From an uncultured Bacilli bacterium (GTDB lineage: Bacteria > Bacillota_I > Bacilli_A > RF39 > UBA660): 55,442 nt of DNA. Position numbers and translations under genes: made by a program. Positions 1-8,705 of this stretch are shown here, piece after piece. Location: contig CALVUX010000013.1 in the NCBI GenBank assembly GCA_944363715.1, positions 1 to 55,442 of the forward strand, in the 5' to 3' direction. The notes below the pieces were generated by a model. That model had not been told where the DNA came from. It did not search any database and was given only the letters and a program-made list of their open reading frames with translations. Positions within the stretch are counted from its first letter, which is position 1; each line of letters begins with the position of its first letter.

Positions 1-6
1 TATATG

Positions 7-82
7 AAAATTTGGTACAATCAATTTATACCAAATTTTTCTTCATAAAATTTAGTATAAATTGCTAAACATTATACTAAAT
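7..82. repeat. two successive inverted repeats, possible terminators
   Basis: Two AT-rich stem-loops lie side by side. The first pairs AAAATTTGGTA (7-17) with TACCAAATTTT (29-39) and runs into a short T run. The second pairs ATTTAGTATA (50-59) with TATACTAAAT (73-82). They precede the first promoter of the window, so they probably end a transcript arriving from the left, or a convergent one. The stems are poor in GC, so the terminator role is inferred. Confidence 0.4.
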
Positions 83-106
83 CTAAAAAATATTTGAACC
101 CTTTAA

Positions 107-135
107 TTGAAAAGTAATCAATATACTGATATAAT
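107..135 (+). promoter_or_regulatory. sigma-A promoter of the FemAB gene
   Basis: TTGAAA (107-112) and TATAAT (130-135) are separated by 17 bases, and a TG one base before the -10 makes it an extended -10. The predicted transcript start is about 20 bases ahead of the ribosome binding site AAAGGAAG of the gene at 163. Confidence 0.75.
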
Positions 136-162
136 TTAATAAAAGAAAAGGAAGTAGAGCCT

Positions 163-1407
163 ATGAAGATAATAACCTTAGATGAAATAAGTTTTGACAA
201 ATTTGCAAATACTCATAAATACCGTAACTATTATCAAACATCCTCTTACGGAAGAACAATCAAAAACCATGGCTATGATATTCACTACATTGGTATTATA
301 GATGATTCAGGTAATCTTTTAGGAGCATCTCTACTTTTATATAAAGAAGTAATGATGAACTACAAAATTGCCTATGCCCCACGTGGTTTTCTTTTCGACT
401 ACACTAATATTAACAACTTAAAAGAATTCACAACTAGACTAAAGAAATTACTAGGTAAACAGGGCTTTATTTCAATTACAATTGACCCTTATCTTCCTGT
501 AAATATTAGAAATAAAGATGGTAAAATAATAAATATTAATAATGAATCTAATATAGCTTTAGAAAACCTTAAAGCCTCAGGATATAACTATTTAGGACCA
601 AATCTATTCTTTGAAAGTAAAAAACCAAGATTTGAAGCGATTATTACTCTAAATGATGATATTAAAGATGTATATCAAAGCTTTGAAAAAAGAGTAAGAC
701 ACAAGATTAAGAAAGCTATTAGAAGTGGTGTTGAAATATATAAAGGTGGTAAAGAAGAATTAGATTTATTTTATGAACTTATAAAAAAGAAATATGATAA
801 GCCTTTAAATTATTATATAGACTTCTACAATAATTTCGAAAATAATATTGATTTATACTTTGCTAAACTAAATACAGAAACTTTTGTCATTACTAGTAGA
901 TTACAATATGAAAGAGAAATAGAGATAAACAACGAACTAGCTAATAAAATACAAAGTAGTAAAAATGAAAATGCTAAAAAGAAATTAATTAATGAAAAAA
1001 TGGAATCTGACAAATTAGTAAACACTTACAAAAAGAATCTTGTCTGGGCTACTAATTTACTAAAAGAAAATCCTAATGGTCTAATTATCGGAACCTCTCT
1101 AAACTTAACCTATGATAATGTCTGTTATTTAATTATAGAAGGATTTAATCAAAGTTTTAAGACTTTAAATCCAAACTATCTTATCAAATGGAAAATGATA
1201 AATGACTACAAAAATAAGAATATTAAATACATAAATTTAAATGCTGTAAGTGGTGATTTTACAAATATTAATAAATACAGTGGTCTTAATGAGATGAAAC
1301 TAGGCTTTAATTCATTAGTAACTGAATATATAGGAGAGTTTGAACTTATTATTAGTTCTCTACCTTATAATTTATATAAGAATTTAAACAAAGAAAAAAA
1401 GAAATAA
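163..1407 (+). CDS. FemAB-family peptidoglycan bridge aminoacyltransferase
   Basis: This 414-residue protein looks like a FemA/FemX/MurM-type enzyme, which moves amino acids from aminoacyl-tRNA onto the side chain of lipid II to build the peptidoglycan interpeptide bridge. Two acetyltransferase-like halves can be recognised: an N-terminal part with YYQTSSYGR near residue 23, and a region with VRHKIKKAIRSG near 176 that is typical of the family. A charged, Lys/Glu/Asn-rich helical stretch at about 240-295 matches the coiled-coil tRNA-binding arm of Fem proteins. Length fits the family. It is a lone plus-strand gene with its own promoter and a good ribosome binding site. Which residue is added cannot be told from the sequence. 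Confidence 0.85.
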   Translation: MKIITLDEISFDKFANTHKYRNYYQTSSYGRTIKNHGYDIHYIGIIDDSGNLLGASLLLYKEVMMNYKIAYAPRGFLFDYTNINNLKEFTTRLKKLLGKQGFISITIDPYLPVNIRNKDGKIININNESNIALENLKASGYNYLGPNLFFESKKPRFEAIITLNDDIKDVYQSFEKRVRHKIKKAIRSGVEIYKGGKEELDLFYELIKKKYDKPLNYYIDFYNNFENNIDLYFAKLNTETFVITSRLQYEREIEINNELANKIQSSKNENAKKKLINEKMESDKLVNTYKKNLVWATNLLKENPNGLIIGTSLNLTYDNVCYLIIEGFNQSFKTLNPNYLIKWKMINDYKNKNIKYINLNAVSGDFTNINKYSGLNEMKLGFNSLVTEYIGEFELIISSLPYNLYKNLNKEKKK

Positions 1408-1471
1408 AATCTAATAGTTTTACACAATATATGTAAAAATTATTATTAATAACATATGATTATTAAAAATG

Positions 1472-1480
1472 TGTTATAAT
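1472..1480 (+). promoter_or_regulatory. extended -10 promoter for the 1501 gene
   Basis: TGTTATAAT ends 20 bases before the start codon and is followed by the ribosome binding site AAAGGAGAG. No convincing -35 hexamer lies 17 bases upstream, so recognition would rest on the extended -10. Confidence 0.55.
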
Positions 1481-1500
1481 CAAAGAAAGGAGAGTTAATT

Positions 1501-2121
1501 ATGGAAAGTTTAAATGAATTACAAAAAGAGTTATGTGCTGCAGAAAGTGAATTATCATCTATTAGTATTGATAAGCATAATCCAGTTAAATATGATTATG
1601 AAAAAGGAGAAACTTATGGTGAAGAAGTTCATTACAATGAATATACAGATCCAGTAAGAGCTCGTTCTTTGATTAATCACATTAACTATTTAAAAGAACA
1701 AATAAAAAACTATGATAAAAATGTTAATATACAAAATGCTAGAAACGAATTTTATCAAGGAATAAGAGAAGAAGCAAAAGAAAGTGAAATAACTGCTACA
1801 GCACATGATATGTATGAACAAGCTCAAAGTGACTATAAAAAGAAAAGTGTGTTTGGAAAATTAGGTGCTATTTTTACAGGTAAAAAACCAAAATCATTAT
1901 ATGATAGTGATGATATCATGAAAGAATACCGTCAAGCCGCAGAACAAGCAATAAAAAATGAGTATTCTGATAATAGAATTGCTGAAATAGAACGCCAACG
2001 AGCATATATTACAGAAAAATTTAAAGATAAACCTGCGATAATTGCTACTTACAATGCACAATTTGATAAAGAAATAGCAGAGTTACAAGGAAAGGATATT
2101 ACAAGTGGAAAATCTAAATAA
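1501..2121 (+). CDS. hypothetical helical protein (206 aa)
   Basis: I do not recognise a family. The protein is hydrophilic, rich in Glu, Lys, Asn and Tyr, has no signal peptide or membrane segment, and appears mostly helical, with coiled-coil-like stretches at about 1-25, 65-85 and 155-205. A short, more hydrophobic patch near residue 118 (VFGKLGAIFTGKKPKS) breaks the pattern. The start is well defined by AAAGGAGAG nine bases upstream and an extended -10 promoter. The next gene begins inside its 3' end, so the two are co-translated. Phage and plasmid proteins often look like this, but nothing here proves transfer. Confidence 0.75.
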   Translation: MESLNELQKELCAAESELSSISIDKHNPVKYDYEKGETYGEEVHYNEYTDPVRARSLINHINYLKEQIKNYDKNVNIQNARNEFYQGIREEAKESEITATAHDMYEQAQSDYKKKSVFGKLGAIFTGKKPKSLYDSDDIMKEYRQAAEQAIKNEYSDNRIAEIERQRAYITEKFKDKPAIIATYNAQFDKEIAELQGKDITSGKSK

Positions 2122-2404
2122 CAAAGAATTTAATAATTTAGTAGAAGCATATAAAAATCTTTCCACTAAAGAAAAGCAAGATGAGATTATAAAATTATTT
2201 AAAGAAAATATCGCTATATGGGAAAAATTAAATAATGATATAAATAATAATCACACTCTTTTGTTAAATAGAGAAATTATTGATATAAATAAAAAAAATT
2301 TCACTTTAGATGATTTTCTAGAAGCAATATTTGTTTATTTACATATGTTATCTGATTCTACTGCTAGTTTTGCTGAAAAAATTGCCAATGATTTTTACAA
2401 ATAA
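2105..2404 (+). CDS. hypothetical small acidic protein (99 aa), GTG start
   Basis: This unrecognised cytosolic helical protein starts at a GTG codon that overlaps the last 17 bases of the preceding gene in another frame. The start is supported by AAGGAAAGG at about 2086-2094, a normal distance upstream. It has no membrane segment and no motif I can name. The overlap suggests translational coupling and a joint function with the 206-residue protein. A bidirectional terminator follows at once. Confidence 0.7.
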   Translation: MENLNNKEFNNLVEAYKNLSTKEKQDEIIKLFKENIAIWEKLNNDINNNHTLLLNREIIDINKKNFTLDDFLEAIFVYLHMLSDSTASFAEKIANDFYK

Positions 2405-2433
2405 AAATATTCTAATCGCTAGAATATTTTTTT
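2403..2433. terminator. bidirectional terminator between convergent genes
   Basis: AAATATTCTA (2405-2414) pairs with TAGAATATTT (2420-2429) around the loop ATCGC, with A and T runs on either side. It serves both the plus-strand pair ending at 2404 and the minus-strand gene whose stop codon (2412-2414) lies in the left arm. Confidence 0.8.
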
Positions 2434-3053
2434 ATATCATCTTCACTAAAACATATACTATTCATTACTTCATCAGCAACATCTTCCCACTCTTTATAAA
2501 CATTAACTGGAGTATTAAACTCAATAGTAACTAGTTTATTATCAAGAGTAAAGAATCTAATATTATAATAAGTATTCTGATCAGTTGTCACTAACTTTGC
2601 AAAAGTTTTATCATGTTTCTGATAAACTCCACTATCTAAAAGAGTCATATTGGTAAGTCCAGCTATCCTATTATTAAGATAAACTTCTAACCCATCATCA
2701 GTCATATCTTCATTAGTAGTACTTACAAAAATATGCTCTAAATCGTCATTACTCATAAATACAAGTTCAGGACGATTATTATAATTGTATTTAGACTTTA
2801 ATGTCGCTTCATCTAACATTGTAAAAGCATCAGGAACATTCAAAAAGAAACTACTATCAACTCTATAAGTCTTAAAGGTAATTTCCACTCCATCCACTTC
2901 AAGTTTTTCTTCTTTCTTCTCTTCTTGCTTATTATTCTCACCACTATTAATAGACTTCACATGATTATCATGAATAATATTAGCAAGAAAGTAAGCAACA
3001 ACTACTATTACAACAATACCAATAACCCCTAAAATAATCTCTTTTCTTTTCAT
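2412..3053 (-). CDS. membrane-anchored extracytoplasmic protein, unknown function
   Basis: The protein has about 213 residues. It starts with KRK and one strongly hydrophobic segment (about residues 5-25 from the chosen start), followed by a charged Lys/Glu linker and a soluble domain of roughly 160 residues with alternating beta-like stretches. This fits a protein tethered outside the membrane. I chose the ATG at 3053 because GGTG lies six bases before it; an ATG at 3065 is also possible. A promoter (TTTACG, 17 bases, TATACT; 3070-3098) overlaps the end of the upstream YgjV-like gene. Function is unknown. Confidence 0.7.
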   Translation of the reverse strand: MKRKEIILGVIGIVVIVVVAYFLANIIHDNHVKSINSGENNKQEEKKEEKLEVDGVEITFKTYRVDSSFFLNVPDAFTMLDEATLKSKYNYNNRPELVFMSNDDLEHIFVSTTNEDMTDDGLEVYLNNRIAGLTNMTLLDSGVYQKHDKTFAKLVTTDQNTYYNIRFFTLDNKLVTIEFNTPVNVYKEWEDVADEVMNSICFSEDDIKKYSSD

Positions 3054-3069
3054 ATTAAACACCATAAAT

Positions 3070-3098
3070 AGTATAACATTTATATAAGAAATCGTAAA
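3070..3098 (-). promoter_or_regulatory. promoter of the exported-protein gene
   Basis: On the minus strand TTTACG (3093-3098), 17 bases, then TATACT (3070-3075) with a TG one base upstream. It sits just beyond the stop codon of the 3099-3614 gene. Confidence 0.55.
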
Positions 3099-3614
3099 CT
3101 AATTATCTTTATTAGTTACTTTAAATATCCTAACAAAGCCTATCAAACTTGCAAAAAGTTCAAAGAAATTACTAATTACAGAAACATAAGCACCTACAAT
3201 AATATTATATATAACCCATAAAACAGAAGAAAAAAATCCTATAATATAAGTTATTTTTAATTCTTTTTGCCAAGTACCATAAGTATAAATACAAGCAATA
3301 ACAATAGGTATCAAAGAATATAAAGAAGTATAAGTAAAAACACCTATAATAATATAAATAATTTCTAAAGAAATTAAAGTTAAAACACTTGTATCTTTAT
3401 CATTCTTATTGGAATTATAAAATATAAGTGTTTTAAAAACAGAAACTATACAAGTAAGCATCGCAGTATAAGCATTTAAAACTAAATATTGCAATGAATA
3501 AAAAGTATTTGAAAATATTTGTAAAAATAGAAATCTTTTCCTAACTGTTTGTTGATAGCTAATAACCAAAATTAGCAATGCTAAAGCTCCCAAAATCTGC
3601 GCTAATATATTCAT
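3099..3614 (-). CDS. YgjV-like integral membrane protein, copy 1
   Basis: The 171-residue protein is almost entirely hydrophobic, with six or so membrane segments and the N-terminal pattern LAQILGALALLILVISYQQ typical of the YgjV family of bacterial inner-membrane proteins, whose function is not established. It is a tandem paralogue of the next gene, 13 bases away, and the pair is probably cotranscribed. Its start has GGAGGAAT in the right place. The C-terminal third shares a 67-bp block with the neighbour that is identical even at silent positions (see the repeat entries). Confidence 0.8.
   Translation of the reverse strand: MNILAQILGALALLILVISYQQTVRKRFLFLQIFSNTFYSLQYLVLNAYTAMLTCIVSVFKTLIFYNSNKNDKDTSVLTLISLEIIYIIIGVFTYTSLYSLIPIVIACIYTYGTWQKELKITYIIGFFSSVLWVIYNIIVGAYVSVISNFFELFASLIGFVRIFKVTNKDN
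3139..3205. repeat. 67-bp direct repeat, copy A
   Basis: The block is identical base for base to 3686-3752. It codes for the last conserved stretch (YNIIVGAYVSVISNFFELFA and following residues) of the YgjV-like protein. The sequences on both sides diverge at once. Confidence 0.95.
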
Positions 3615-3627
3615 AAAATTCCTCCAT

Positions 3628-4161
3628 TTATTTCTTCATATTACAGTGTTTATTAATATTATCATTATTAAAAACTTTAATAAAACCTATCAAACTTGCA
3701 AAAAGTTCAAAGAAATTACTAATTACAGAAACATAAGCACCTACAATAATATCATATACATTACTCATAATTGCCACCAAAATTGCTATGAAATATGATA
3801 GTTTTAAGTTTCTTTGCCAAGCACCATATGTAAAGAGACAAGCACCTAAAATAGGTATTAGTGAATATAAACCTTCATAAGTAAAAATTCCTAAAATGAC
3901 AAAACTAATTTCTAAAACTATAAAAACAAAGAAATTAGTAGATTTACCCTTTTTTTCATCACCCCGGAATATAGCCATCTTAATAGTCGAAATTAAAAAT
4001 GACACCATACCACTATAAGCATGCAAAACTAAATACTGTAAACTATAAAATATGTTTGCAATAAGTTGCAAATCTAAAAAATGAATTCGCTTTTTCTGCT
4101 GATAACTAATTACCAAAAATAATAAAGCAAAAGCTCCAAAAATCTGTGCTAATACATTCAT
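3628..4161 (-). CDS. YgjV-like integral membrane protein, copy 2
   Basis: A 177-residue polytopic membrane protein that begins NVLAQIFGAFALLFLVISYQQ, parallel to its neighbour. Over the whole length the two copies keep the same membrane topology but differ at many positions, except in the C-terminal 67-bp block. The start is supported by GGAAGGT upstream. It lies directly after the tuf terminator and I see no strong promoter of its own, so it may depend on read-through or on a weak site in 4162-4200. Confidence 0.8.
   Translation of the reverse strand: MNVLAQIFGAFALLFLVISYQQKKRIHFLDLQLIANIFYSLQYLVLHAYSGMVSFLISTIKMAIFRGDEKKGKSTNFFVFIVLEISFVILGIFTYEGLYSLIPILGACLFTYGAWQRNLKLSYFIAILVAIMSNVYDIIVGAYVSVISNFFELFASLIGFIKVFNNDNINKHCNMKK
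3686..3752. repeat. 67-bp direct repeat, copy B
   Basis: Identical to 3139-3205, spaced by 547 bases. It lies in the matching position of the paralogous gene. Confidence 0.95.
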
Positions 4162-4201
4162 AAAATCTTACCTTCCAAAAAAATTATAGCAAAAAAAGCA
4201 C

Positions 4202-4228
4202 AAAAAAAGAAGTCCTAAGACTTCTTTT
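4202..4228 (-). terminator. terminator of tuf
   Basis: AAAAGAAGTC (4205-4214) pairs with GACTTCTTTT (4219-4228) around CTAA, and the minus strand continues into a run of T. It follows the tuf stop codon (4238-4240) by ten bases. Confidence 0.85.
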
Positions 4229-4237
4229 AAGCTTCTA

Positions 4238-5428
4238 TTATCCTTCGATTTCAGAAACAACACCAGCACCAACAGTACGTCCACCCTCACGGATAGAGAA
4301 CTTAGTACCTTTTTCAATAGCAATTGGGTGAATTAATTCAACTTCCATTGTTACGTTATCACCAGGCATAACCATTTCTACACCTTCAGGTAAAGTAATT
4401 ACACCAGTAACATCAGTAGTTCTGAAATAGAATTGTGGACGATAGTTACTGAAGAATGGAGTATGACGTCCACCTTCTTCTTTACTTAGTACGTAAACTT
4501 CAGCTTTAAATTTACTATGAGGTTTAACACTACCAGGTTTAGCAAGAACTTGTCCACGTTCAACTTGTTCACGAGAGATACCACGAAGTAAAACTCCTGC
4601 ATTATCTCCAGCTTCTGCATAATCAAGTTGTTTTCTAAACATTTCGATACCAGTAACAACTGTCTTTTGAGTATCACGGATACCAACGATTTCAACTTCA
4701 TCGTTAAGTTTTAATTGTCCACGTTCAACACGTCCAGTAACAACTGTACCACGACCTGTGATAGTGAATACATCTTCAATACTCATTAAGAAAGGTTTAT
4801 CAGTATCGCGTTCAGGAGTTGGGATCCATTCATCAACAGCATCCATTAAATCATAGATAGCTTGAACATACTTAGGATCTCCTTCAAGAGCTTTAAGAGC
4901 AGAACCCTTAATAACTGGAGTATTATCTCCATCAAATCCATATTCGTTTAATAAATCACGAACTTCCATTTCAACTAAATCGATTAACTCATCATCATCA
5001 ACCATATCACATTTGTTTAAGAATACAACCATACGAGGTACTCCAACTTGACGTGATAATAGGATATGTTCACGAGTTTGAGCCATAGCTCCGTCAGTAG
5101 CAGCAATTACAAGAATTGCACCATCCATTTGAGCAGCACCAGTAATCATGTTTTTAACATAGTCAGCATGTCCTGGGCAGTCAACGTGAGCATAATGACG
5201 TTTTTCAGTTTGGTATTCTACGTGTGCAGTATTAATTGTAATACCACGTTCTCTTTCTTCTGGAGCTTTATCAATGTTTGCATAATCTGTAAAATCAGCC
5301 CATGCAGGGTTCTTATCATGTAAACATTTAGTAATAGCTGCAGTTAAAGTAGTTTTACCATGATCTACGTGTCCAATTGTACCAATGTTAACATGTGGTT
5401 TTGAACGATCAAATTTTTGTTTTGCCAT
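4238..5428 (-). CDS. tuf: elongation factor Tu
   Basis: EF-Tu carries aminoacyl-tRNA to the ribosomal A site as a GTP complex. The 396-residue protein has the P-loop GHVDHGKT (19-26), DCPGH (83-87), NKCD (near 138) and the usual beta-barrel domains 2 and 3 to the C-terminal VSEIEG. The start is the ATG at 5428, preceded by GAGGAGG; an in-frame extension to 5455 would run through that site and is not used. It is the last gene of the str operon (rpsL-rpsG-fusA-tuf), 92 bases after fusA, and ends at a strong terminator. All GTP-binding residues look normal, unlike those of fusA. Confidence 0.98.
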   Translation of the reverse strand: MAKQKFDRSKPHVNIGTIGHVDHGKTTLTAAITKCLHDKNPAWADFTDYANIDKAPEERERGITINTAHVEYQTEKRHYAHVDCPGHADYVKNMITGAAQMDGAILVIAATDGAMAQTREHILLSRQVGVPRMVVFLNKCDMVDDDELIDLVEMEVRDLLNEYGFDGDNTPVIKGSALKALEGDPKYVQAIYDLMDAVDEWIPTPERDTDKPFLMSIEDVFTITGRGTVVTGRVERGQLKLNDEVEIVGIRDTQKTVVTGIEMFRKQLDYAEAGDNAGVLLRGISREQVERGQVLAKPGSVKPHSKFKAEVYVLSKEEGGRHTPFFSNYRPQFYFRTTDVTGVITLPEGVEMVMPGDNVTMEVELIHPIAIEKGTKFSIREGGRTVGAGVVSEIEG

Positions 5429-5520
5429 ATTTTTTCCTCCTCTTTTTTTATACAATTTATATTTTATCTAACAATTACTAAATTTGCAACTGTTTAGAAC
5501 TAATTTTATCGAGTTTCTTA

Positions 5521-7590
5521 TTAATTTCCACTCTTTTTAATGATTTCTTCAGCAATATTTTTAGGTACTTCTTCATAATGATCAAATGTCATAACAAAGT
5601 TACCTCTACCTTGAGTATTACTACGTAAGTTAGTAGCATATCCAAACATCTCAGAAAGTGGAACCATTGCTGATAATTTAACCACGTTTCCAAGTGACTC
5701 TTGTCCAAGTGGACGACCACGTCTACTAGTTAAGTCTCCCATAACGTTACCGAAGTATTCATCAGGGGTAGTAACATCAACTTTCATGATTGGTTCAAGA
5801 AGTGTTGCTTGACATTTATTCTTAGCTTCTTTTAAAGCCATAGATGCAGCGATCTTAAATGCCATTTCACTAGAGTCAACATCATGATATGAACCATCGA
5901 ATAATGTTGCTTTAACATCAATCATAGGATATCCTGCTAAAATACCAGTTTGCATTGCTTCTTGTAATCCCTTATCTACAACAGGAATATATTCACGAGG
6001 AACAACACCACCTACGATTTGATCAACAAATTCATAACCTTTATCAGGATTTGGTTCAAATTTAATCCAAACGTGTCCATATTGTCCACGACCACCAGAT
6101 TGCTTAATGTATTTACCTTCACATTCAGCTGTTTGCTTAATAGTTTCACGATAAGCAACTTGTGGTGCACCAACATTAGCTTCAACGTGGAATTCACGTT
6201 TCATACGATCAACTAATACATCAAGATGTAACTCACCCATACCAGCGATAACAGTTTGACCTGTTTCATGATCAGTATGAACTTTAAATGTTGGATCTTC
6301 TTCAGCAAGTTTTTGTAATGCAAGTGCCATCTTATCTTGATCTGCCTTACTCTTAGGTTCAACAGCAAGTTGAATAACTGGCTCAGGAACAATAAGTTTC
6401 TCTAAGATAATAGGTTTCTTCTCATCACATAATGTATCACCAGTAGTAGTATTCTTAAGTCCAACAGCAGCCGCTATATCACCAGTATATACATCACTAA
6501 TTTCTTTACGAGTATTAGCATGCATTTGTAATATACGACCAATTCTTTCTTTAACATCTTTAGTAGAGTTAAGTACATAACTACCACTAGCTAAATGTCC
6601 TGAATAAACTCTAAAGAATGTTAAACGTCCAACAAAAGGGTCAGTCATAACTTTAAATGCTAAAGCACTAAATGGTTCATTATCACTTGGATGACGTTTT
6701 TCTTCTTCTCCTTTTAAGTTATGTCCTTTAATTGATTCTACATCAAGTGGACTAGGTAAATAATCAATAACTGCATCCATTAAAGGTTTAATACCCTTAT
6801 TACCTAAAGCATCTCCACACATAACTGGGAAGAACTTAGTTGCAAGGCATCCCTTACGAATAGCACGTTTAATCATTTCAACAGTTACTTCTCCACCTTC
6901 TAAGTATGTTTCCATCATTTCATCATCAAATTCAGCGGTCGCTTCAATTAAGTCAGCATGTTTCTCTTCTACTAAGTCTTTTAAGTCAGCAGGAATATCT
7001 ATTTCCTTAGCATCCTCTTCAGGCTTACCATCAAACTCAATTGCTTTCATAGTAACTAAATCAATAACTCCACGGAAATCATCTTCAGCCCCAATTGGCC
7101 ATTCAATAGGTTTAGCATTAACTCCTAAACGATCTTTTATTGATTTAAGACTATAATTAAAGTCAGCACCCATTTTACCCATTTTATTAGCAAAAATAAT
7201 TCTAGGTACCATAAATTCATCAGCTTGTCTCCAAACTGTTTCCATTTGAGGTTCAACACCAGCTTGAGCATCAAGCAAAGCTACAGAACCATCTAAAACT
7301 CTTAAACTACGGCTAACTTCGATAGTAAAGTCTACGTGTCCTGGAGTATCGATTATATTAAAACGATGATTTTTCCAGTGTACTGTAGTAGCAGCACTTG
7401 TTATTGTAATACCACGCTCTTTTTCTTGTTCCATCCAATCCATTTGACTAGCACCATCATGAGTTTCTCCAATTTTATGGATATTACCACCATGGAACAA
7501 AATACGTTCAGTAGTTGTAGTCTTACCAGCATCGATGTGAGCCATAATTCCAAAGTTTCTTGTCTTCTCTAAAGACGTATCTCTTGCCAT
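5521..7590 (-). CDS. fusA: elongation factor G with unusual G4 motif
   Basis: EF-G drives translocation of tRNA and mRNA and helps recycle ribosomes. The 689-residue protein has the full domain layout: G1 AHIDAGKT (17-24), the effector RGITIT, DTPGH (near 81), then domains II-V ending in [10 protein letters not shown]. The start has AAGGAG upstream. It follows rpsG by 12 bases. The odd point is the G4 guanine-specificity motif: canonical EF-G has NKMD, here the codons read AAT AAA ATG GGT, so the Asp is Gly. The rest of the protein is well conserved and nothing suggests a pseudogene. Either nucleotide specificity is secured in another way in this lineage, or this base should be checked. Confidence 0.97.
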   Translation of the reverse strand: MARDTSLEKTRNFGIMAHIDAGKTTTTERILFHGGNIHKIGETHDGASQMDWMEQEKERGITITSAATTVHWKNHRFNIIDTPGHVDFTIEVSRSLRVLDGSVALLDAQAGVEPQMETVWRQADEFMVPRIIFANKMGKMGADFNYSLKSIKDRLGVNAKPIEWPIGAEDDFRGVIDLVTMKAIEFDGKPEEDAKEIDIPADLKDLVEEKHADLIEATAEFDDEMMETYLEGGEVTVEMIKRAIRKGCLATKFFPVMCGDALGNKGIKPLMDAVIDYLPSPLDVESIKGHNLKGEEEKRHPSDNEPFSALAFKVMTDPFVGRLTFFRVYSGHLASGSYVLNSTKDVKERIGRILQMHANTRKEISDVYTGDIAAAVGLKNTTTGDTLCDEKKPIILEKLIVPEPVIQLAVEPKSKADQDKMALALQKLAEEDPTFKVHTDHETGQTVIAGMGELHLDVLVDRMKREFHVEANVGAPQVAYRETIKQTAECEGKYIKQSGGRGQYGHVWIKFEPNPDKGYEFVDQIVGGVVPREYIPVVDKGLQEAMQTGILAGYPMIDVKATLFDGSYHDVDSSEMAFKIAASMALKEAKNKCQATLLEPIMKVDVTTPDEYFGNVMGDLTSRRGRPLGQESLGNVVKLSAMVPLSEMFGYATNLRSNTQGRGNFVMTFDHYEEVPKNIAEEIIKKSGN

Positions 7591-7602
7591 AATTTCTCCT
7601 TC

Positions 7603-8070
7603 CTACCAACGATAATGTGCATAAGCCTTATTAGCTTCTGCCATTCTGTGGGTATCTTCACGTTTTTTAACAGCAGCACCTGTTCCATTAGATGCATCTA
7701 TAATTTCATTAGCTAAATTATCAGCCATTCCACGTCCTCCACGTTTTCTAGAAAAACCAACTAACCAACGTAATGCTAAAGCTTCAGCTCTAGCTGGAGT
7801 AACTTCTTGAGGAACTTGATAATTAGCACCACCAACTCTTCTAGATTTAACTTCTAAAAGAGGTTTAATATTTTCCATCGCTTGATTAAAAGTCTCTAAT
7901 GAATCTTTACCAGTCTTTTCTTTAACGATATTAAAAGCATCATAAACTATAGTTTGAGCAACACCTTTTTTACCATCAAGCATAACTGTATTAATTAATT
8001 TAGCAACAGTCTTAGACTTATATATAGGATCTGGTAAAATATCTCTTTTAACAGCACGTCTTTTACGCAT
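7603..8070 (-). CDS. rpsG: 30S ribosomal protein S7
   Basis: S7 nucleates assembly of the 30S head and contacts the E-site tRNA. At 155 residues it has the standard length, begins [15 protein letters not shown] and ends with AHYRW, and carries the conserved beta-hairpin region [19 protein letters not shown] precedes the ATG. It lies between rpsL (31 bases upstream) and fusA in the str operon. In bacteria with the classical arrangement S7 can repress its own operon through the rpsL-rpsG spacer; the short spacer here does not show an obvious S7-binding fold. Confidence 0.98.
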   Translation of the reverse strand: MRKRRAVKRDILPDPIYKSKTVAKLINTVMLDGKKGVAQTIVYDAFNIVKEKTGKDSLETFNQAMENIKPLLEVKSRRVGGANYQVPQEVTPARAEALALRWLVGFSRKRGGRGMADNLANEIIDASNGTGAAVKKREDTHRMAEANKAYAHYRW

Positions 8071-8101
8071 AATTTATCCTCCTTCCGATTTCTTTTACAT
8101 A

Positions 8102-8515
8102 TTAATTCTTAGGTCTTTTAGCTCCATATTTACTACGGCCTTGTTTTCTATCTTTAACTCCTGCTGTATCTAGTGCGCCACGAATAATATGATAACGAAC
8201 TCCGATTAAGTCCTTAACACGTCCACCACGAACTAATACAACACTATGCTCTTGTAAGTTGTGTCCAATACCAGGAATGTATGTATCTACTTCCTTACCA
8301 TTACTTAAACGAACACGAGCATACTTACGTAAAGCTGAGTTTGGTTTCTTAGGTGTCTTAGTACCAACACGCGTACATACTCCACGTTTTTGAGGAGATG
8401 GATTATTTGTTTGTTTTCTTCTAATTGTATTAACTCCTACTAAAAGTACTGGAGCTTTACTCTTACGAGTTTTACTTCCTCTACCTTTACGAACTAATTG
8501 ATTTACTGTAGGCAT
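8102..8515 (-). CDS. rpsL: 30S ribosomal protein S12 with Ile in the KDLPG loop
   Basis: S12 lines the decoding centre and controls translational accuracy. The protein of 137 residues has the Bacilli form, with the internal insertion before [11 protein letters not shown], and keeps the streptomycin-contact motif [11 protein letters not shown]. The loop normally reading RVKDLPGVRYH reads [11 protein letters not shown]: the near-universal Pro (Pro90 in E. coli numbering) is Ile. I use the ATG at 8515 because [11 protein letters not shown] is the conserved family start; an ATG at 8524 is only three bases from the AAGGAG. It is the first gene of the str operon, behind a promoter at 8617-8646. Confidence 0.97.
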   Translation of the reverse strand: MPTVNQLVRKGRGSKTRKSKAPVLLVGVNTIRRKQTNNPSPQKRGVCTRVGTKTPKKPNSALRKYARVRLSNGKEVDTYIPGIGHNLQEHSVVLVRGGRVKDLIGVRYHIIRGALDTAGVKDRKQGRSKYGAKRPKN

Positions 8516-8577
8516 TGTAATCATTAACTCCTTTCTTTACACATATCCAGGTGTATCATATTTACTTTTAAATAAAA

Positions 8578-8594
8578 TTTTGCCCATGGCAAAA
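8578..8594 (-). promoter_or_regulatory. leader hairpin ahead of rpsL
   Basis: In the predicted str-operon leader TTTTGCC and GGCAAAA pair around a three-base loop, followed on the minus strand by TTTTATTT. The shape resembles a small attenuator. No ribosomal protein target site can be assigned. Confidence 0.4.
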
Positions 8595-8616
8595 CTAAAT
8601 TTAAATTAGCAAACAT

Positions 8617-8646
8617 ACTATAACATTATATGCAACTACTTGTCAA
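8617..8646 (-). promoter_or_regulatory. str operon promoter
   Basis: TTGACA (8641-8646), an 18-base spacer and TATAGT (8617-8622) on the minus strand. The leader to the rpsL start would be roughly 95 bases long. Confidence 0.7.
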
Positions 8647-8670
8647 TATATTTTCTAAAATTTTCCCATT

Positions 8671-8698
8671 ATAAAAATGCAACTATTATGTCGCATTT
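8671..8698 (-). terminator. terminator upstream of the str operon
   Basis: AAATGC (8675-8680) pairs with GCATTT (8693-8698), and after a one-base mismatch two further pairs form, around TATTAT. The minus strand then reads TTTTTAT. It would stop transcription coming from the glycosyltransferase side. Confidence 0.55.
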
Positions 8699-8705
8699 AT
8701 CCTTT

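Noticed and set aside
5429-5455. N-terminal extension of EF-Tu
   Set aside because: The extra codons run across the GAGGAGG ribosome binding site; all EF-Tu proteins start near MAKxKF.
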